Shown: positions 25,523-38,555 of the stretch, piece after piece | Numbering within the stretch: position 1 is the stretch's first letter | How the letters are laid out: every line of letters starts with the position of its first letter | Source: Escarpia spicata | Lineage: Eukaryota; Annelida; Polychaeta; Sabellida; Siboglinidae | Length of the DNA: 64,000 nt | NCBI GenBank assembly: GCA_963995525.1 | Contig: OZ023206.1 | Location: 23,530,277 to 23,594,276, forward strand | Direction of reading: 5' to 3' | Notes under the pieces: generated by a model | Told to the model about the DNA's origin: nothing | The model's input: only the letters and a program-made list of their open reading frames with translations | Database searches by the model: none | Position numbers and translations under genes: made by a program

Positions 25523-26013
25523 ATTGTTGCAAGCGGTGCGCTAATTTGTTCTACAATTTCCAATAGTAGTTTGGGCGGAATCCCGTCCACTCCTGGTGAT
25601 TTATTATCCTTCATAGCCCTTATTTTCTTAGCTACCATTTCCGAGGTTACAACTAACTGTCCTAAATAGTCTGAATCTGCCCCCTTGAACTTAGCCTCTG
25701 GTACTGGCAGTGAACTAATTTCTTCCCTGGTAAACACTGAACTAAAATACTCATTCAGGTCTTCTGCCATTAAGAATCCCTCTGATATTGTATTTCCAGC
25801 ACTATCTTCTAGAGGACCGACCTTATCCTGAACTTTCTGTTTGCTTCGAATATACGCATAAAAACTCTTACTGTCATGTTTTATATTACTAGCTAATTTT
25901 GTTTCATAGCTTCTCTTTGAATTTCTAATTTCAGCTGTAGCTTGATTAAGTGCTTCTTTATAAATGTTGTAGTCTTCATCATTTCCAGTACATCTATATG
26001 ACTTCCACATCAT
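25513..26013 (-). pseudogene. CR1-like ORF2, region between endonuclease and RT
   Basis: This 166-codon frame holds the linker and RT fingers: KSFYAYIRSKQKVQDKVGPL, LNEYFSSVFTREE and KSPGVDGIPPKLL. These are the standard blocks just before LINE RT motif 1. Continuous in sense with 24149-25522 but one frame off. Upstream it joins the endonuclease remnant through a second shift, probably in the A8 run at about 26077-26084. Confidence 0.85.
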
Positions 26014-26360
26014 TTGTTTATACTTAATTTTTCTAATGGCTTCTTTCGATAAGTGTTTCTTTTTAGACCGTTTCCCTTTTTTTTGAAAGGTACAAATTTA
26101 TCGACTATGCACTTAATTTCACTATTTAAGATATTCCAGCATTCGGTTGCTGTCTTATTCTTCAGTGTGTTATTCCAGTCTATCTGTGCTAAATATTTCC
26201 TCATGTCCTTATACCTTCCTTTGTGGAAATTTCTCCTATACTGCTTTTTACTATTCCTTTCTGATTTTACTTTGATGGTAAAATGTATCTGGTTGTGATC
26301 ACTACTCCCCAGTGGCTCACATATCTTGACATTGTCAACTAATTCTTTCTGTGAGGACAA
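26010..26360 (-). pseudogene. CR1-like ORF2, endonuclease C-terminal remnant
   Basis: The frame starts at an internal Met but homology begins just before it, at LVLSSQKELVDNVKICEPLG followed by SSDHNQIHFTI. This is the last conserved block (S-D-H) of apurinic-like LINE endonucleases. The first ~200 residues, including the N, E, D and H catalytic residues, are absent. ORF1's stop is only a few codons away, so an internal deletion removed them. Confidence 0.85.
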
Positions 26361-26362
26361 AA

Positions 26363-27583
26363 CTAGTTTAAATAGATGCAGCCTGTCCCACTGTCAACAG
26401 ATTGCAGCAAGTTCTCTGAGAAAACTGCTGCCCCCTTTCCACTTAGATGTAGGCCATCTCTCATGTACATATCTTCCCTCCCAACAAAGTATCCCCATAA
26501 ATCTACGAATCCCACCCCCTCTTCTTTACACATCTGCTCAACTAGTGCGTTGATCGCCATCCTCTTGCAGTTTCTATATGTCGGCCCCCTTCCTCCCATT
26601 ACTGGCAAAATTCCTGAGAGGATAATCTGTTCTACTCTTGTCTTCTTTAACTTCTTCACTAACTGTCTGTACTTCTGAACTATCCCAGTTGTTCCCTCCC
26701 TCTCTGCGTTATTTGTCCCTACATGTACTAGTATAGACCCTCCCTTGCCATGCCCCAGTACCTTCTCTACCCTTTCAGTTACATGTTCTATCCCAGCCCC
26801 CGGTAGACAAACAACGACGTCCTCCCCCTCGCTTAGAGTCTTATCTGTCTTTCTCATAATCGAATCGTCCATAAACACCCTCTCTTTCCTCTTTGCCCCC
26901 TCAATCACTGCCTCAGTGTAGCTCTTTCTACGGTTTGCATCTGTCTGGTTGTAATCTTGTTCCCCTGTCTTCTGCTCTCCCGTCACAATCTCGTCCGTTC
27001 CATTCTTTCCTGACGCTGTTTCTCTTGTCACCTTTCTTCCTGTCATCGTCCCTCCCGACTTCTCTTCTGTCACATGTACTCTCACTTCCTTTCTTCCTGT
27101 CATCTTTCCTCCCATTGCATTTCCTTCTCTCCTCTCCCGTCTCTTTTTCCCTCCTACCTCTTTCTCTACGGTCACTTTCTCTCCTGCCACCTTCACACCT
27201 GTCACATTTCCTGCCGTCGATCCTCCACTTTCTTCCCCTCCGATCACCTTCCCTCCTCTCAGTCTCCTTTCCTCGGTCTTGTTGCCACTACTCTGCTCCT
27301 TCAGTTTCACAGTATTCCCAACTTTATCCCTGTCGTCTCTCTCCATTCCGTCTGTCTCCTTGCTGATTCTCATATCCATCCCCTTCACAAGATCTACCAA
27401 CCCAGCTACCTCTTTCTCCAGACATTTCACCTTCCAACACCCCACGCACTGAAAGGTGAATCCCTCTTCCTTGGTTTCTGTCCATGACTTCGTACAGCCG
27501 GATAAGGCAAAATCTACCCAACTGTGGCAGTCGTCGCACACCAAGTGTCTCTTTGCCTTGACTTGCCGCTTGCAAGGCGCCAT
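26363..27583 (-). CDS. CR1-like ORF1: PHD-like finger plus SGNH esterase
   Basis: An intact 406-codon frame. Residues ~10-55 form a Cys/His finger (CDDCHSWVDFALSGC, then FQCVGCWKVKC) of the PHD-like type seen in CR1 ORF1. Residues ~60-225 are a low-complexity Lys/Glu/Gly/Thr region with repeated GGKVTGEKV-like phrases. Residues ~235-400 form an SGNH-hydrolase-like esterase: VFMDDSIM (nucleophile region, with D-D-S in place of G-D-S), VHVGTNNAE (the G-x-N block), and a C-terminal DGLHLSGKGAAVF (Asp-x-x-His). CR1 ORF1 esterases are thought to help particle formation or membrane association. The frame is complete even though ORF2 is dead. Confidence 0.85.
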   Translation of the reverse strand: MAPCKRQVKAKRHLVCDDCHSWVDFALSGCTKSWTETKEEGFTFQCVGCWKVKCLEKEVAGLVDLVKGMDMRISKETDGMERDDRDKVGNTVKLKEQSSGNKTEERRLRGGKVIGGEESGGSTAGNVTGVKVAGEKVTVEKEVGGKKRRERREGNAMGGKMTGRKEVRVHVTEEKSGGTMTGRKVTRETASGKNGTDEIVTGEQKTGEQDYNQTDANRRKSYTEAVIEGAKRKERVFMDDSIMRKTDKTLSEGEDVVVCLPGAGIEHVTERVEKVLGHGKGGSILVHVGTNNAEREGTTGIVQKYRQLVKKLKKTRVEQIILSGILPVMGGRGPTYRNCKRMAINALVEQMCKEEGVGFVDLWGYFVGREDMYMRDGLHLSGKGAAVFSENLLQSVDSGTGCIYLN

Positions 27584-27589
27584 ATCAGA

Positions 27590-29085
27590 ATTTATTTAAT
27601 AATAATAATCTAATTAGCTATTTAAAATAGTTTTGTCAACTGTGTTTACACCATTCACTGTCTATGTAGTCTTTAAGAAGACTGTTTTCTGTGCACAAAT
27701 GTTACACTTTTTGTAAGATTGCGTACGCTAGACTGCCTTATTTATTTAGGTTATACAGCGCCCTAGCGAATAAGAGAGACACTAGCTACATAAACTTAGT
27801 TCGCCCGATTATCGCAAATGCTTAATTTTAACAACAAAGCTACCTTATCAAAATGTCTAGCAGGTACTGACTTACACAGATATTATCTTATGTAGGTAGT
27901 TTATGGTTGTTACTTTATCACCTATATATTCTACCACATAACGAGGTTTGTTAAATCTTGTTTACAAACTTATCGTAGCCGTAAGCTAACGTACCCTATT
28001 ATCACTCACTAGACTAAAGTGTCCTAAAATACTTTATCTAACTAACTTTAAGCACAACTGCTACTCACTATATGTTTACTGCTACTTTATGAATGATATT
28101 AAGGCAAGAATAATACTTATCAATCAGTAATTCCACTTGCTTATGAACTTTGATACACCACCAATTTCAACGATCTATCTCCGCCAAATATAGCCTCGAA
28201 AGTTGGCGGTAGTCGATCGGACGTTTGCAGTGACGGGAATCTGCTCCTGGACTCATCTTAGTTTGTCTGTTGTAAAGGCTGATGATAGACGAAGGAAACA
28301 AAATGATGGCCAAGCAGAAGAGATTAGCCCACTCTTTCTCCTCACCAGATGCCACAAGTTTATGCAATTATATCTCACTGAATGGAGAGTTTCTCCGGAT
28401 ATAAATTTACACATTATACGGACAGTGGAGAATTTTCAGTATATATTATGTACGTTGGCCCGACAACTGCGTTTTCTTCTGAAATATATACATTGTGGAA
28501 TTTTGTTGGCATAAGTGTCTTCATAATTTAATAATATTTATTATTGCGTCATCGCGTTTAGTTTGATACAAGGTGGTATGGATATACACATGTGCAAAGT
28601 TACAATTATCTAAACGAATGTTTGACTATTGTAATGTTCCAATTACTAAATACAAACTTGGAATGTGAAATACACATTTAACACACGTCATTCGATACAG
28701 TGGGGAGGGGGCAGTGATTGAGGTTGGGGTCCCGTAGGCATGGGATATTAATTTATGGCAACCTTTATCAATGCATTCTCAAATATTTTAGCTTTAAGAA
28801 AGTGGATGTTGGCAATTTTCTGTTGACATTTAATGACATTGAATCAAGGTCAAATATGGTTTTTCGTCTAAGATCCTCCTACTATTGAGTGAAGGTGAAT
28901 GCTTGACGCATTCGATCATTGGCGCATACAGACACAATATTCCTGGTCATTGAGACATTTTGTATCTTTATGTGGGTGCATGGGTTGATTTGATTGTCAA
29001 CACAATTGCATCACCATACGAGGTCACGAGTGCCTATTTTGTCAAACAAATACCCATCAAGGTAACAGGGTAACCATTTAAATGC
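27590..29085. other. Intergenic, nothing recognised
   Basis: 27590-28140 may include the LINE 5' untranslated region. 28203-28514 has an open plus-strand frame without recognised content. The remainder shows no repeat or gene. Confidence 0.4.
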
Positions 29086-29099
29086 ATTACACTGTTTTG

Positions 29100-29799
29100 T
29101 TCCCATCACCATCATCATCGTCATCATCATCATCATCATCAACTTAAATGACCCCTTAATTGTCTTGTCATCTTGTAGCCCTCCTCCTCCTATTTACTGT
29201 CACCATGATAATGTCTCGTTATCGCCGTCTTCACATTTTCCATTATCATCATCGTCGTCATTATTATAATAATTACATTACCGGTCGAAATATTACATTA
29301 CCAGATGTAACAGTCTCTGGATATCTGCAACTCGTTACAAACTATCACGCAAAGAAGTATTGCAAGCGTAATCAGGACGTTTAGTAACTAAAACAGACAA
29401 AGGCGGCTTTCGCGGGCGACCACGGGTGAAACTTCCAACTGTGCTAAACTGCACCCTGGTTAGAGTTACAGTATATAAACAGGATGTCTTCCTAATAATA
29501 ACAATGTTTCTTCCTAGTCATGCAGTACATAAAATTGTCTTGATAATACAGAGTAGCACACAAATTAAACAGGTGCAACTTAAACACAAAGAATGTTGGT
29601 TCGCATACAACAATAGACGTATTCTGAAAGTGAGTACGGAGGAATGCAATAACATCATAATTATATATGCTTACTGGAAATAACGGCTATTGCTTGAAAC
29701 ATCAGTCAAGCAATTCAGCAATGGTGTATTTTTACCTTTTGAAATGTGAACGAGTAGGTTAGTACCATTATAGCTTGTGCAGAATATGGGCCGGAACTA

Positions 29800-29800
<1 letters not shown>
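29100..29800 (+). repeat. Dispersed repeat family A, copy 2
   Basis: Begins with a (CAT)n-rich segment and GACCCCTTAATTGTCTTG, matching 3965-4010 of copy 1. It then carries diverged versions of the blocks listed for copy 1, ending at CAGCAATGGTGTATTTTTACC (about 29720). Confidence 0.7.
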
Positions 29801-30725
<925 letters not shown>

Positions 30726-31830
30726 ATTCTCGGTCATCCTCTACTTCTCGGGCCAACTGATGTTCAGCATAGTGATTTGGAGGCATACGGGTAAATATCC
30801 ATGCAACATAATAGCCACGAGTCTGAATTGCCGCCGCCGTGATCGCCCGTCCCCTGAGATTCGCAATCTGTCGGCACGTCGGCTTCGTAGATCTGCGACT
30901 TCGCAGGTCTGCCCATTGTGCTTGCCCAAATAAGTGCTGCGTACAATATTGGCGCTGCGAGCAGTGTATCATTTATTGGCGAAACTGCATTTTCTTTCAA
31001 GATAATTACCCAGGAGAAACATGTTGGTTCTCGAGTGCTAATTGTTTACAATCTATACAACGCGTCAATTTCATAGAAGCGTAAGATAGGAACCTGCCGG
31101 TTCTGGTTACGCTTCAATCAATTAGAATTGTAAGTTAAGGTTTAGCTAATCATTGTAACGTATAATTCAACCACTGAAGTTATATTTAAGTAAAATAATT
31201 GTTTACGTCTTCATAACCAGTTTCTGGGCGTGGCCGCTGGCCGCTGGCCGCATTCACTCAACGTTGCGCGTAGCAGTCCGTTGCTACGCGACAAGACTAG
31301 AACTGGGTGTAACCCTTTAACCACGTCGTTGTGTTTGCGTCGTGGATAGTTTGTCGTGTAATTCAATTTCGTCTTAACTTGTGTTTATGTTCTTTATAAC
31401 TTTATCGTGCTTATGACATTCGTGTTCATCATAAATATAGCTACATTTTGGTTGGGTTATGTGATGCTATACAATATTGTTTACCAATTGGGTATTATCG
31501 CTGACTAATTGTCTTGTATCTATTGCGTGATACGGTTTATTATTTTATGATCGTAAATATTTTGGTAGTTTCTTTCGTTCTCACCCAAACGTGTTAGTAG
31601 TTGTCCATTGCCATTGGTTTAAGTTCCGATATGTCTAAGCTTTTGTCCAGCTAGGTTAACTTAGTTAAATAATAGGTATTTACCTCGTACGTACACACTG
31701 ATATATATATTTACACGCATCTAGACGTCAACATGACGTCTACAATCAACTTATACAAACGCGAGACAGATTGCATTTGAGGACGATATATTAGTACGCG
31801 CCATATATATTTCATCCCAGGCTGTCGTTC
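30726..31830. other. Repeat tail then plain sequence
   Basis: 30780-30930 repeats the family A GC-rich block. 30940-31830 has no recognised gene. It could include the 5' region or LTR of the gag remnant that follows, but no terminal repeat pair was found by eye. Confidence 0.4.
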
Positions 31831-31833
31831 GCC

Positions 31834-32160
31834 ATGCAACAACAACGTCGGAGAATGATAAGTGTCTGTGACAACATTAAAAACAAAGAGGAAAGCAAGA
31901 TTGGCGAAATATTGAGAAGGCTAATCCAAGTGGAACAACGTCTAGATCGAGAACGACAGGCGCCTCCCACTGATAGTCAACCCCACTTCAGGAGTTACAG
32001 TCAATCACCAAACAGATACCAATCACCAGATCGCATGCAATCACCAGGTCGTGGACAGTCACCATCTTTCACTGGCTGGAGTTACAACTGCGAGGAAACA
32101 TGACATCTGAGTCGAAATTGTCCTAGAAATAGGAATAGATCCCAGTTAAACGCTTCTACG
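31834..32160 (+). pseudogene. Retrotransposon gag C-terminal remnant
   Basis: An ATG frame with a coiled-coil-like segment (IGEILRRLIQVEQRLDRER), a Gln-Ser-Pro-rich repeat (SPNRYQSPDRMQSPGRGQSP), and then a broken zinc knuckle. The knuckle reads SYNCEET, a TGA stop, then HLSRNCP. In an intact C-x2-C-x4-H-x4-C knuckle the first Cys has become Ser and the Gly before His has become the stop. The type is that of Ty3/Gypsy-like gag. Frames after 32160 carry many stops. Confidence 0.6.
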
Positions 32161-32840
32161 AATGACAACATGCCACTAAAAGAATAGGGGCTAGACTAGA
32201 CGACCAGAGTCTATCCCCACGGAAACAAGGCCTGACTCATGACAAAGACATGAACCTCACATATAAACCAGTCGCGATACCCACTACGGAATTGTTGGCA
32301 TGTGCCACTGAACTATCAGGTCAGTCTGAGGATATGTCGTCAAATATGGTCCCAAATCAGGATTATTGATGTACATAGCGAAGAGGAAAGTAAAACAGAC
32401 ATGGTAACCGATCAACCAATTACGCTATCAGCTTCTCATCCCGTTCCATCAAATTAAGAAAATTCTATATACAGTCAGACACTATGTCAGAGCCGGCTGT
32501 CAACAGAAACAACTGATCGTTTATTGGATACGCCCATTGATGAAACAGAACTAACAAAACTCGATACTGTGCTAATGCCAAGTCAGGCTCTTAGTTAGAG
32601 CCGGCTAACACAAAACTCCAGTATTGGAACACCTTTGTCAAGTACGACAGCGGACATAGTTAAACACGTGCTAGACAAAGACGACTGTTGGAAAACAGTT
32701 CCACTGAACGAATGAAATGGGCAACGCACACCACACGCCTACACACACGCACAGACACAATATTGTAGCCTAGGACGCTTGTATGTGTCCGAGTTGTAGG
32801 GCATACATATTTTCGAGTAGATACGTAGTTTATGAAGCTT
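32161..32840. other. Decayed retroelement-like sequence, no motif
   Basis: Downstream of the gag remnant the plus strand has scattered short frames with stops. No protease or RT motif was recognised. Confidence 0.35.
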
Positions 32841-32841
32841 C

Positions 32842-33247
32842 AGGCACTTGTCGGTGCCCGGGAAGTACTCACGTAGTACACGATGCATGAGGCACTTGTC
32901 GGTGCCCGGGACGTACTCACGTAGTACACGATGCATGAGGCACTTGTCGGTGCCCGGGAAGTACTCACGTAGTACATGATGCATGAGGCACTTGTCGGTA
33001 CCCGGGAAGTACTCACGTAGTACATGATGCATGAGGCACTTGTCGGTGCCCGGGAAGTACTCACGTAGTACACGATGCATGAGGCACTTGTCGGTGCCCG
33101 GGAAGTACTCACGTAGTACACGATGCATGAGGCACTTGTCGGTGCCCGGGAAGTACTCACGTAGTACATGATGCATGAGGCACTTGTCGGTGCCCGGGAC
33201 GTACTCACGTAGTACATGATGCATGAGACACCTGTCGGTGTCAGGGG
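32842..33247. repeat. 48-bp minisatellite, eight full copies plus a partial
   Basis: Exact 48-base spacing: units start at 32842, 32890, 32938, 32986, 33034, 33082, 33130 and 33178, and a diverged partial at 33226. Units differ at only about three positions. Each has GTGCCCGGG and GTACTCACGTAGTAC palindromic cores. Because 48 is a multiple of three, minus-strand frames stay open with a 16-residue period. No start, splice or domain evidence makes this a protein gene. Confidence 0.96.
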
Positions 33248-33600
33248 TCTCGGGTCTACATATAATTTGTATATTATAGTTTTGTGCTAGTGTTAAGGTA
33301 ATGGTGGTTGGGTTTTATTAATGTATTTATAATGAAATACCCTAAATATTTAAATATTACGTCAGTGTTCGGGTTTACGTGAATTGTTTAAATAAATGTA
33401 AAAAGGAAATAACCTAAATATCAAATATTGAGACTTGAGTGAAGCCTTTGCCTGAGATGCCAGACGGAATTCGGGTTTTGGTTAACAGGTCATATTTAGT
33501 GTATATATTTTCTGTTGTAGTTATCCATATTTCACGACTATTTGCATAAAATACTCCATAAATATTCCTCGTAATATATCCCCTTCTTGTTATGATTGGG
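33248..33600. other. AT-rich spacer, nothing recognised
   Basis: No gene or repeat recognised between the 48-bp array and the family A copy. Confidence 0.4.
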
Positions 33601-33604
33601 GGAA

Positions 33605-34250
33605 TGTAGTGCGGACCAGCACTGTAAATAGTTCACACACCCAAGATAAGTACGCACAACCGCATTACACCCCAACAATACACACACATACACCCTATAA
33701 ATAGCCACGAGTCTGATTTGCCGTAGCCGTGATCGCACGTCCCCTGAGACCCGCAGTCCGTCGGCACGTCAGCCTCGCAGATGTGCGACTTCGCAGGTCT
33801 GCCCATTGTGCCTGCCCAAGTAAGTGCTGCGCACAATAGTTGTGTAAGGTTGAATACAATAGCATCATAATTAGATCTGCCTACCGGCATACAAACGGCT
33901 ATCGCATAACAAATCAGTCAAACAATTCAGCAATGGTGTATTTTTACCTTTCGACAAAAATTGCATGCATTTACTAGTACCATTGTAGCGTGTACAGAAT
34001 ATGGGCCGCTATTAATTACTTTGCCCTTATGACTTACTTAGATTTGTGGTTCCCGCGTCTACAGACGCATGACGCAGTCAAAGCATTTCCACCAGATATG
34101 TAATTTACTGGCATTCAGACGTCGCTCCATCGTTTTGTTGACCAACTCTAGGTCGCGGACGACGGTCTGACGCCAGTTCATTCTCGGTCGTCCTCTCGGG
34201 CCATCTGGTGTTCACCATAGTGATTTGGAAGCATGCGGGTTTTATTCCAT
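33605..34250 (+). repeat. Dispersed repeat family A, copy 4
   Basis: Contains TAAATAGTTCACACACCCAA, a short AC stretch, CGGCACGTCAGCCTCGCAGA, GCGACTTCGCAGGTCTGCCC, ATCATAATTAGATCTGCCTA, CAGCAATGGTGTATTTTTACC, then GCGTCTACAGACGCATGACG. This is the least disrupted copy and defines the block order for the family. Confidence 0.8.
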
Positions 34251-35880
34251 TATTTCAAGTCATTACACTTAAATGTACGACATAAACTCGAATGCAGTTT
34301 TTATTCGTAAATAGTTTTCTAGCGATCATCAAAGCTCATTATGACTACTGCCACTATGACAGTGGCAATAGCCACAGGAATACATACAGTAATACCCAGA
34401 ATTCAATTCAATACCTAGAATTTTTGTAAATAAAATAAAATGACCCTCTTCCAGAAACGTTAATTAATTCACCTATATACTTTGTTATGTTAATTAATTA
34501 ATTAAACTATATTAACTCAGTTAGTTGAATTAACGCGTTAAAAATAAGTAGTTCAATTTAACCCTTGCCTGGAAGTGACCACCATCGTAAACGTGGATTA
34601 CTGCTCAGCTTCACTGGCAGTTTATATGTGCTATTAACTTGCAGTGCCTTTCGCAGTTACGTAAAACGTCCTGATATGATTGTCGAACGGCTTTGAACGT
34701 ACGCAGCTCGAAACAATCGCATAAAACTCGCATAACAATGGGAATAATCGATTAACACCCATCTATTATTAGGTAGGAATCCTAAAACTGGTCAAACCCT
34801 TGGCAACGGGGAATTTCGAGAACAAAAATTCGTTACGTTTCTCCCAAATACTTCACAAATATACATTCTCATCCTCTTAGGCACTTACACATCATATGTC
34901 TAAGTATTTCCAATAACTTAATGTAAGTTATGTAGCAAGAAACATAGCTTGACATATATCCAGTTAAAATATAAACTCATGGCATTTAGATTTGTCATAG
35001 CATGCGCTCAATATGTCCTGTTGACAAGGATTCCACGCACGGACAAAAACATGGCGTGATGAGTAAGAAACGTGTTCTATGTGGAAATATCTCCTGTAAA
35101 GTAATACCTTCATAATCTAGGTTGTATGCTAGGCACAATGGGTGATATTAAGAGGTATGATATAACGAACATGTTTGGGAACCTGTCGTGACTGGTAAAT
35201 TGTGGACGTACTTTAGGCATGGTTGATTTATGCTATTCCATAAGGGAACCATTTATATACCACATTCTCTTGGATATGTTGAGAAACAAAATAAAATGTA
35301 CACTGTATCCTACGTATATATATCTCCATCCGGTAAACGCTACTTAAAAAAAATCTTTCATGTGCCAATAATTAATGATAAAGCACATAATTAAAGGTAG
35401 AGCATCAGTTTCAACTTATATATTGCATTCTATTGTGTTGGTAACGGGTCACATGGGTTACATCGGGCACAACGCTCGGCCTTGACATTTCTACTGTTTG
35501 TGTTTTCACATTTGGACCTTTTCACAAGACATGTCGTGGAAAATTCCAGCAGTGCTTCGTGTCAAGTAAAGTAAAACACGTGACATAGTTATGTCCTGAA
35601 ATAGCCTGCCTTTATGTGCATGGTTTCTACACGGTCGAGCAATTGCGCAAAACTTGTTTGTCGACGTCAACATCAGTCATATGGGTAAACGATCTTATCG
35701 TGTGGAAAGTTGGTAATTTGCTTATGAATATATTATTTTGTAAATAGGATTTTTGTGCATGTTAAAGTTATTTTGGCTTTTTCGACGTGTTCATTTTAGT
35801 GCGATTTATCATTGTTAAGTCAGTTAGATAAAAAGTCGCTTTTTATACTATATTGTTAATTATTTCTCCCATATTTATCG
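34251..35880. other. AT-rich intergenic stretch
   Basis: A TTAATTAATTAATTAA-rich patch lies near 34485-34505. No gene recognised. Confidence 0.4.
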
Positions 35881-35884
35881 TATT

Positions 35885-36290
35885 GCTGCGAAGTTTGGGG
35901 TAATGCCTATAAAACATATATTAACGGTGTTTATCATTATTACAAGAAGTTTACGAATAATATGTAATAAGAATACATTAAGTCATACTAATACATTATT
36001 TTATGATCTAGGCATTCTTAAACTTTATTACTTAATAAAATTAAACATTTCTATCGTAATGTTTAAAGCTAACAATAATTTGTTGCCTGATAACCTTCAA
36101 TTTTTTTTCCAATGCCAAATATACTACACCCTATGTAACACGCCAAAGAAATAAACTAAAACATGTTTATGCCCAAACCACGTTATAAGCTAAGTGTATA
36201 TCTGTGTATGGTTTTAAATTGTGGAATTGTTTTGCTATAAGAAATCTCAAAACGATATAAAAATTACCATAGAGTATAAATTATGTAATT
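35885..36290 (+). pseudogene. Jockey-like RT C-terminal fragment
   Basis: The plus strand encodes CCEVWGNAYKTYIN (near 35890), then after small shifts SHTNTLFYDLGILKLYYLIK and FKANNNLLPDNLQFFF. These match the C-terminal W-G-x-x-Y block, the HTNPLF-like block and the NNLLP block of Jockey-type ORF2. Stops and shifts break the frame. 5'-truncated relic. Confidence 0.6.
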
Positions 36291-36299
36291 AGTTTGGTT

Positions 36300-37970
36300 A
36301 TTGTTAAGGTTCAGAAATTATTTGGACGCACGGACGTACTAGTGGTCTCACTTTAGCAATAGCATATTCTTTATGTCTTCTGTCAGGCTATTACTATAAT
36401 TAATTAGTATACTGCAGGTACAGTCATAATGGCCGCAGCTAGTTTGATGTATACAATAACAGAAACAGTGTGCGAGTTGTAAACGGGCAATATTTATTGC
36501 CTATGCTCGATTATCATGGCATAACTTTCATCAGTGCAATTGCATTGATGCAACGAACCGATTATTGTTCAAGACTCGACACACAATACAATGCATAAAT
36601 AAACATGACATTCAAACAAACATCAAAGGTGAGGGGTGTTAACCGCCAAAGGCACTGCTACTAGGTAGCCGGGCCACCCCACCCAATGCCAAAGTTACTA
36701 ATACTGTGTTTAATATTACGACCATGTTATATTGATGATGGGGAAACTGCATACTAAGCAATGAGCTTCTACTTTGCCCCCTTTCCATTTTGAACTTTGT
36801 CAACTGTAATACGGCTAGAACTTCGAGCGCCACATTGTCAGGGATTAATCTACGACCCGTAGAATAGGACGCAAGACCTATACCCTTAAAAAATATCCGA
36901 TATGTGTCAAGATTCTCACCTTTTATGGGGTAAACCAGTAATGCGCATGTAATACGTAAAACGTAATCTAACAATCGTACGAACAACGCGCATGCACGGC
37001 ATATACTTCGGAAACATCATGAACTTGGCAACAGTTTGTCGCTAACACAATATGCTTATGTCTACCGTCATGCCAGGTGCATAGCAATACGAATATTATT
37101 TGTCAATTCTACACCATAGCGATTAGGTCCTATCGATGTGAACTTCACATTCTCTCCGACCTTCGTCATTTTGAACAAACAACGAGTATATTTGAGTGCA
37201 TTATTGTGTTTATGTAATGATGCTGTGTGTCATTTACCATTTGTTAAATATTACTAGCACAACTGTCAACTACCAAGGCATCCCTACAGGTGAAGGTTTT
37301 TTTGTTAGTAATGAATAATAACTAAGTTTAAGAGAAATATACCGATGTTGGTTCCCCCCCCACTAACCAGTCGCGACATGCCAAACACAATATGTAGTAC
37401 ATCAAGCTGCACCTTTGCGGATTACAGCGGAATACAGGTTGCAAAGGTAACACTTGATAGTTATTTCATATTCCGTCATCTTAAATGCAATAACCCCGTC
37501 ATGATGCAAATAAATATATCGGCTTTTAAGTAATTGAACGTGTTTGATTATGAAATCATAACTGCGCACCTATGTTGGACAGTTCGTATGGTACACGCGC
37601 ATTGTGATAACGTAAACCCAGCCTCCAAAAGCACCCAAGTTATAAATTAACTGAAAATAACTTTATTCTATTCCACTTCCACACAATTCCTAAATCGATT
37701 AGTTATTATAAAAATAACAAATGGTAGGGTGCAGCGAAAAAAACCACTTTCATAAAACATGATGCCAAAACACACTGCTAATCAAATCAGCGTAATATAT
37801 ACCCACGAACGAGCCTTCCAAGTAAAGGTAAAACATAATAATCAATCAACAGTTCTTTCTTCAATTTCACCGTCATTAATTTTGTAGTTAAGGGAGCAGG
37901 GCCCACTCGACTCGCTTGGCCGACATTAGCCCGGTTGCGTAAACAAGGAAGTTTAGTGAAAAAGATTATA
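36300..37970. other. Intergenic, nothing recognised
   Basis: A 115-codon minus-strand frame at 36639-36986 has no recognised domain and is not called. No other feature. Confidence 0.4.
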
Positions 37971-37973
37971 AGT

Positions 37974-37974
37974 T

Positions 37975-38042
<68 letters not shown>

Positions 38043-38143
38043 GTTGTAGTAGTAGTAGTAGTAGTAGTAATAGTACTATTATTACTACTTCTACTAACAC
38101 TATCACTACTACTAACACCACCACCACCACCACCACCACCACC

Positions 38144-38187
<44 letters not shown>

Positions 38188-38286
38188 GACGACGACGACG
38201 ACTACTACTACTACAACTACAACTACAACTACAACTACTACTAATTATAATACTACTACTACTACTATTACCACTACTACTACTAT

Positions 38287-38318
<32 letters not shown>

Positions 38319-38481
38319 TTACCTCTACCACCACCATCATCACCACCACCACCACCACCACCACCACTACTACTACTGCTACTACTACAACTAGTACTAC
38401 TACTATTATTACTACTACTACTTCTACTATTACTACTACTACTACTATTACTACTACTACTACTACTACTACTTCTACTAT

Positions 38482-38555
<74 letters not shown>

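Larger units (their letters stand above)
24050..27583 (-). mobile_element. CR1-like non-LTR retrotransposon with endonuclease deletion
   Basis: One minus-strand element: ORF1 (27583-26363), a remnant of the endonuclease (26360-26010), RT (26013-24149) and a short 3' UTR with a perfect hairpin (24074-24102). Most of the endonuclease is missing: ORF1 ends and within a few codons the sequence is at the endonuclease C-terminal SSDHNQIHF block. Two more frameshifts interrupt ORF2. It cannot be autonomous, but sequence conservation is high, so insertion or deletion was fairly recent. The 5' end above 27583 and the exact 3' end are not defined. Confidence 0.9.

Noticed and set aside
24027..27487. 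Plus-strand frames opposite the CR1-like element (Ser/Pro/Leu-rich)
   Set aside because: Antisense shadows of LINE ORF1 and ORF2.
32739..33224. 161-codon minus-strand frame with a 16-residue repeat
   Set aside because: Produced by the 48-bp minisatellite. A second frame over the same DNA is also open; no domain, splice or start evidence.
32842..33247. CRISPR-like regular spacing
   Set aside because: Units are contiguous with no unique spacers, in a eukaryotic genome. It is a minisatellite.
36639..36986. 115-codon minus-strand frame
   Set aside because: No recognised motif, no splice context, ordinary length for chance.
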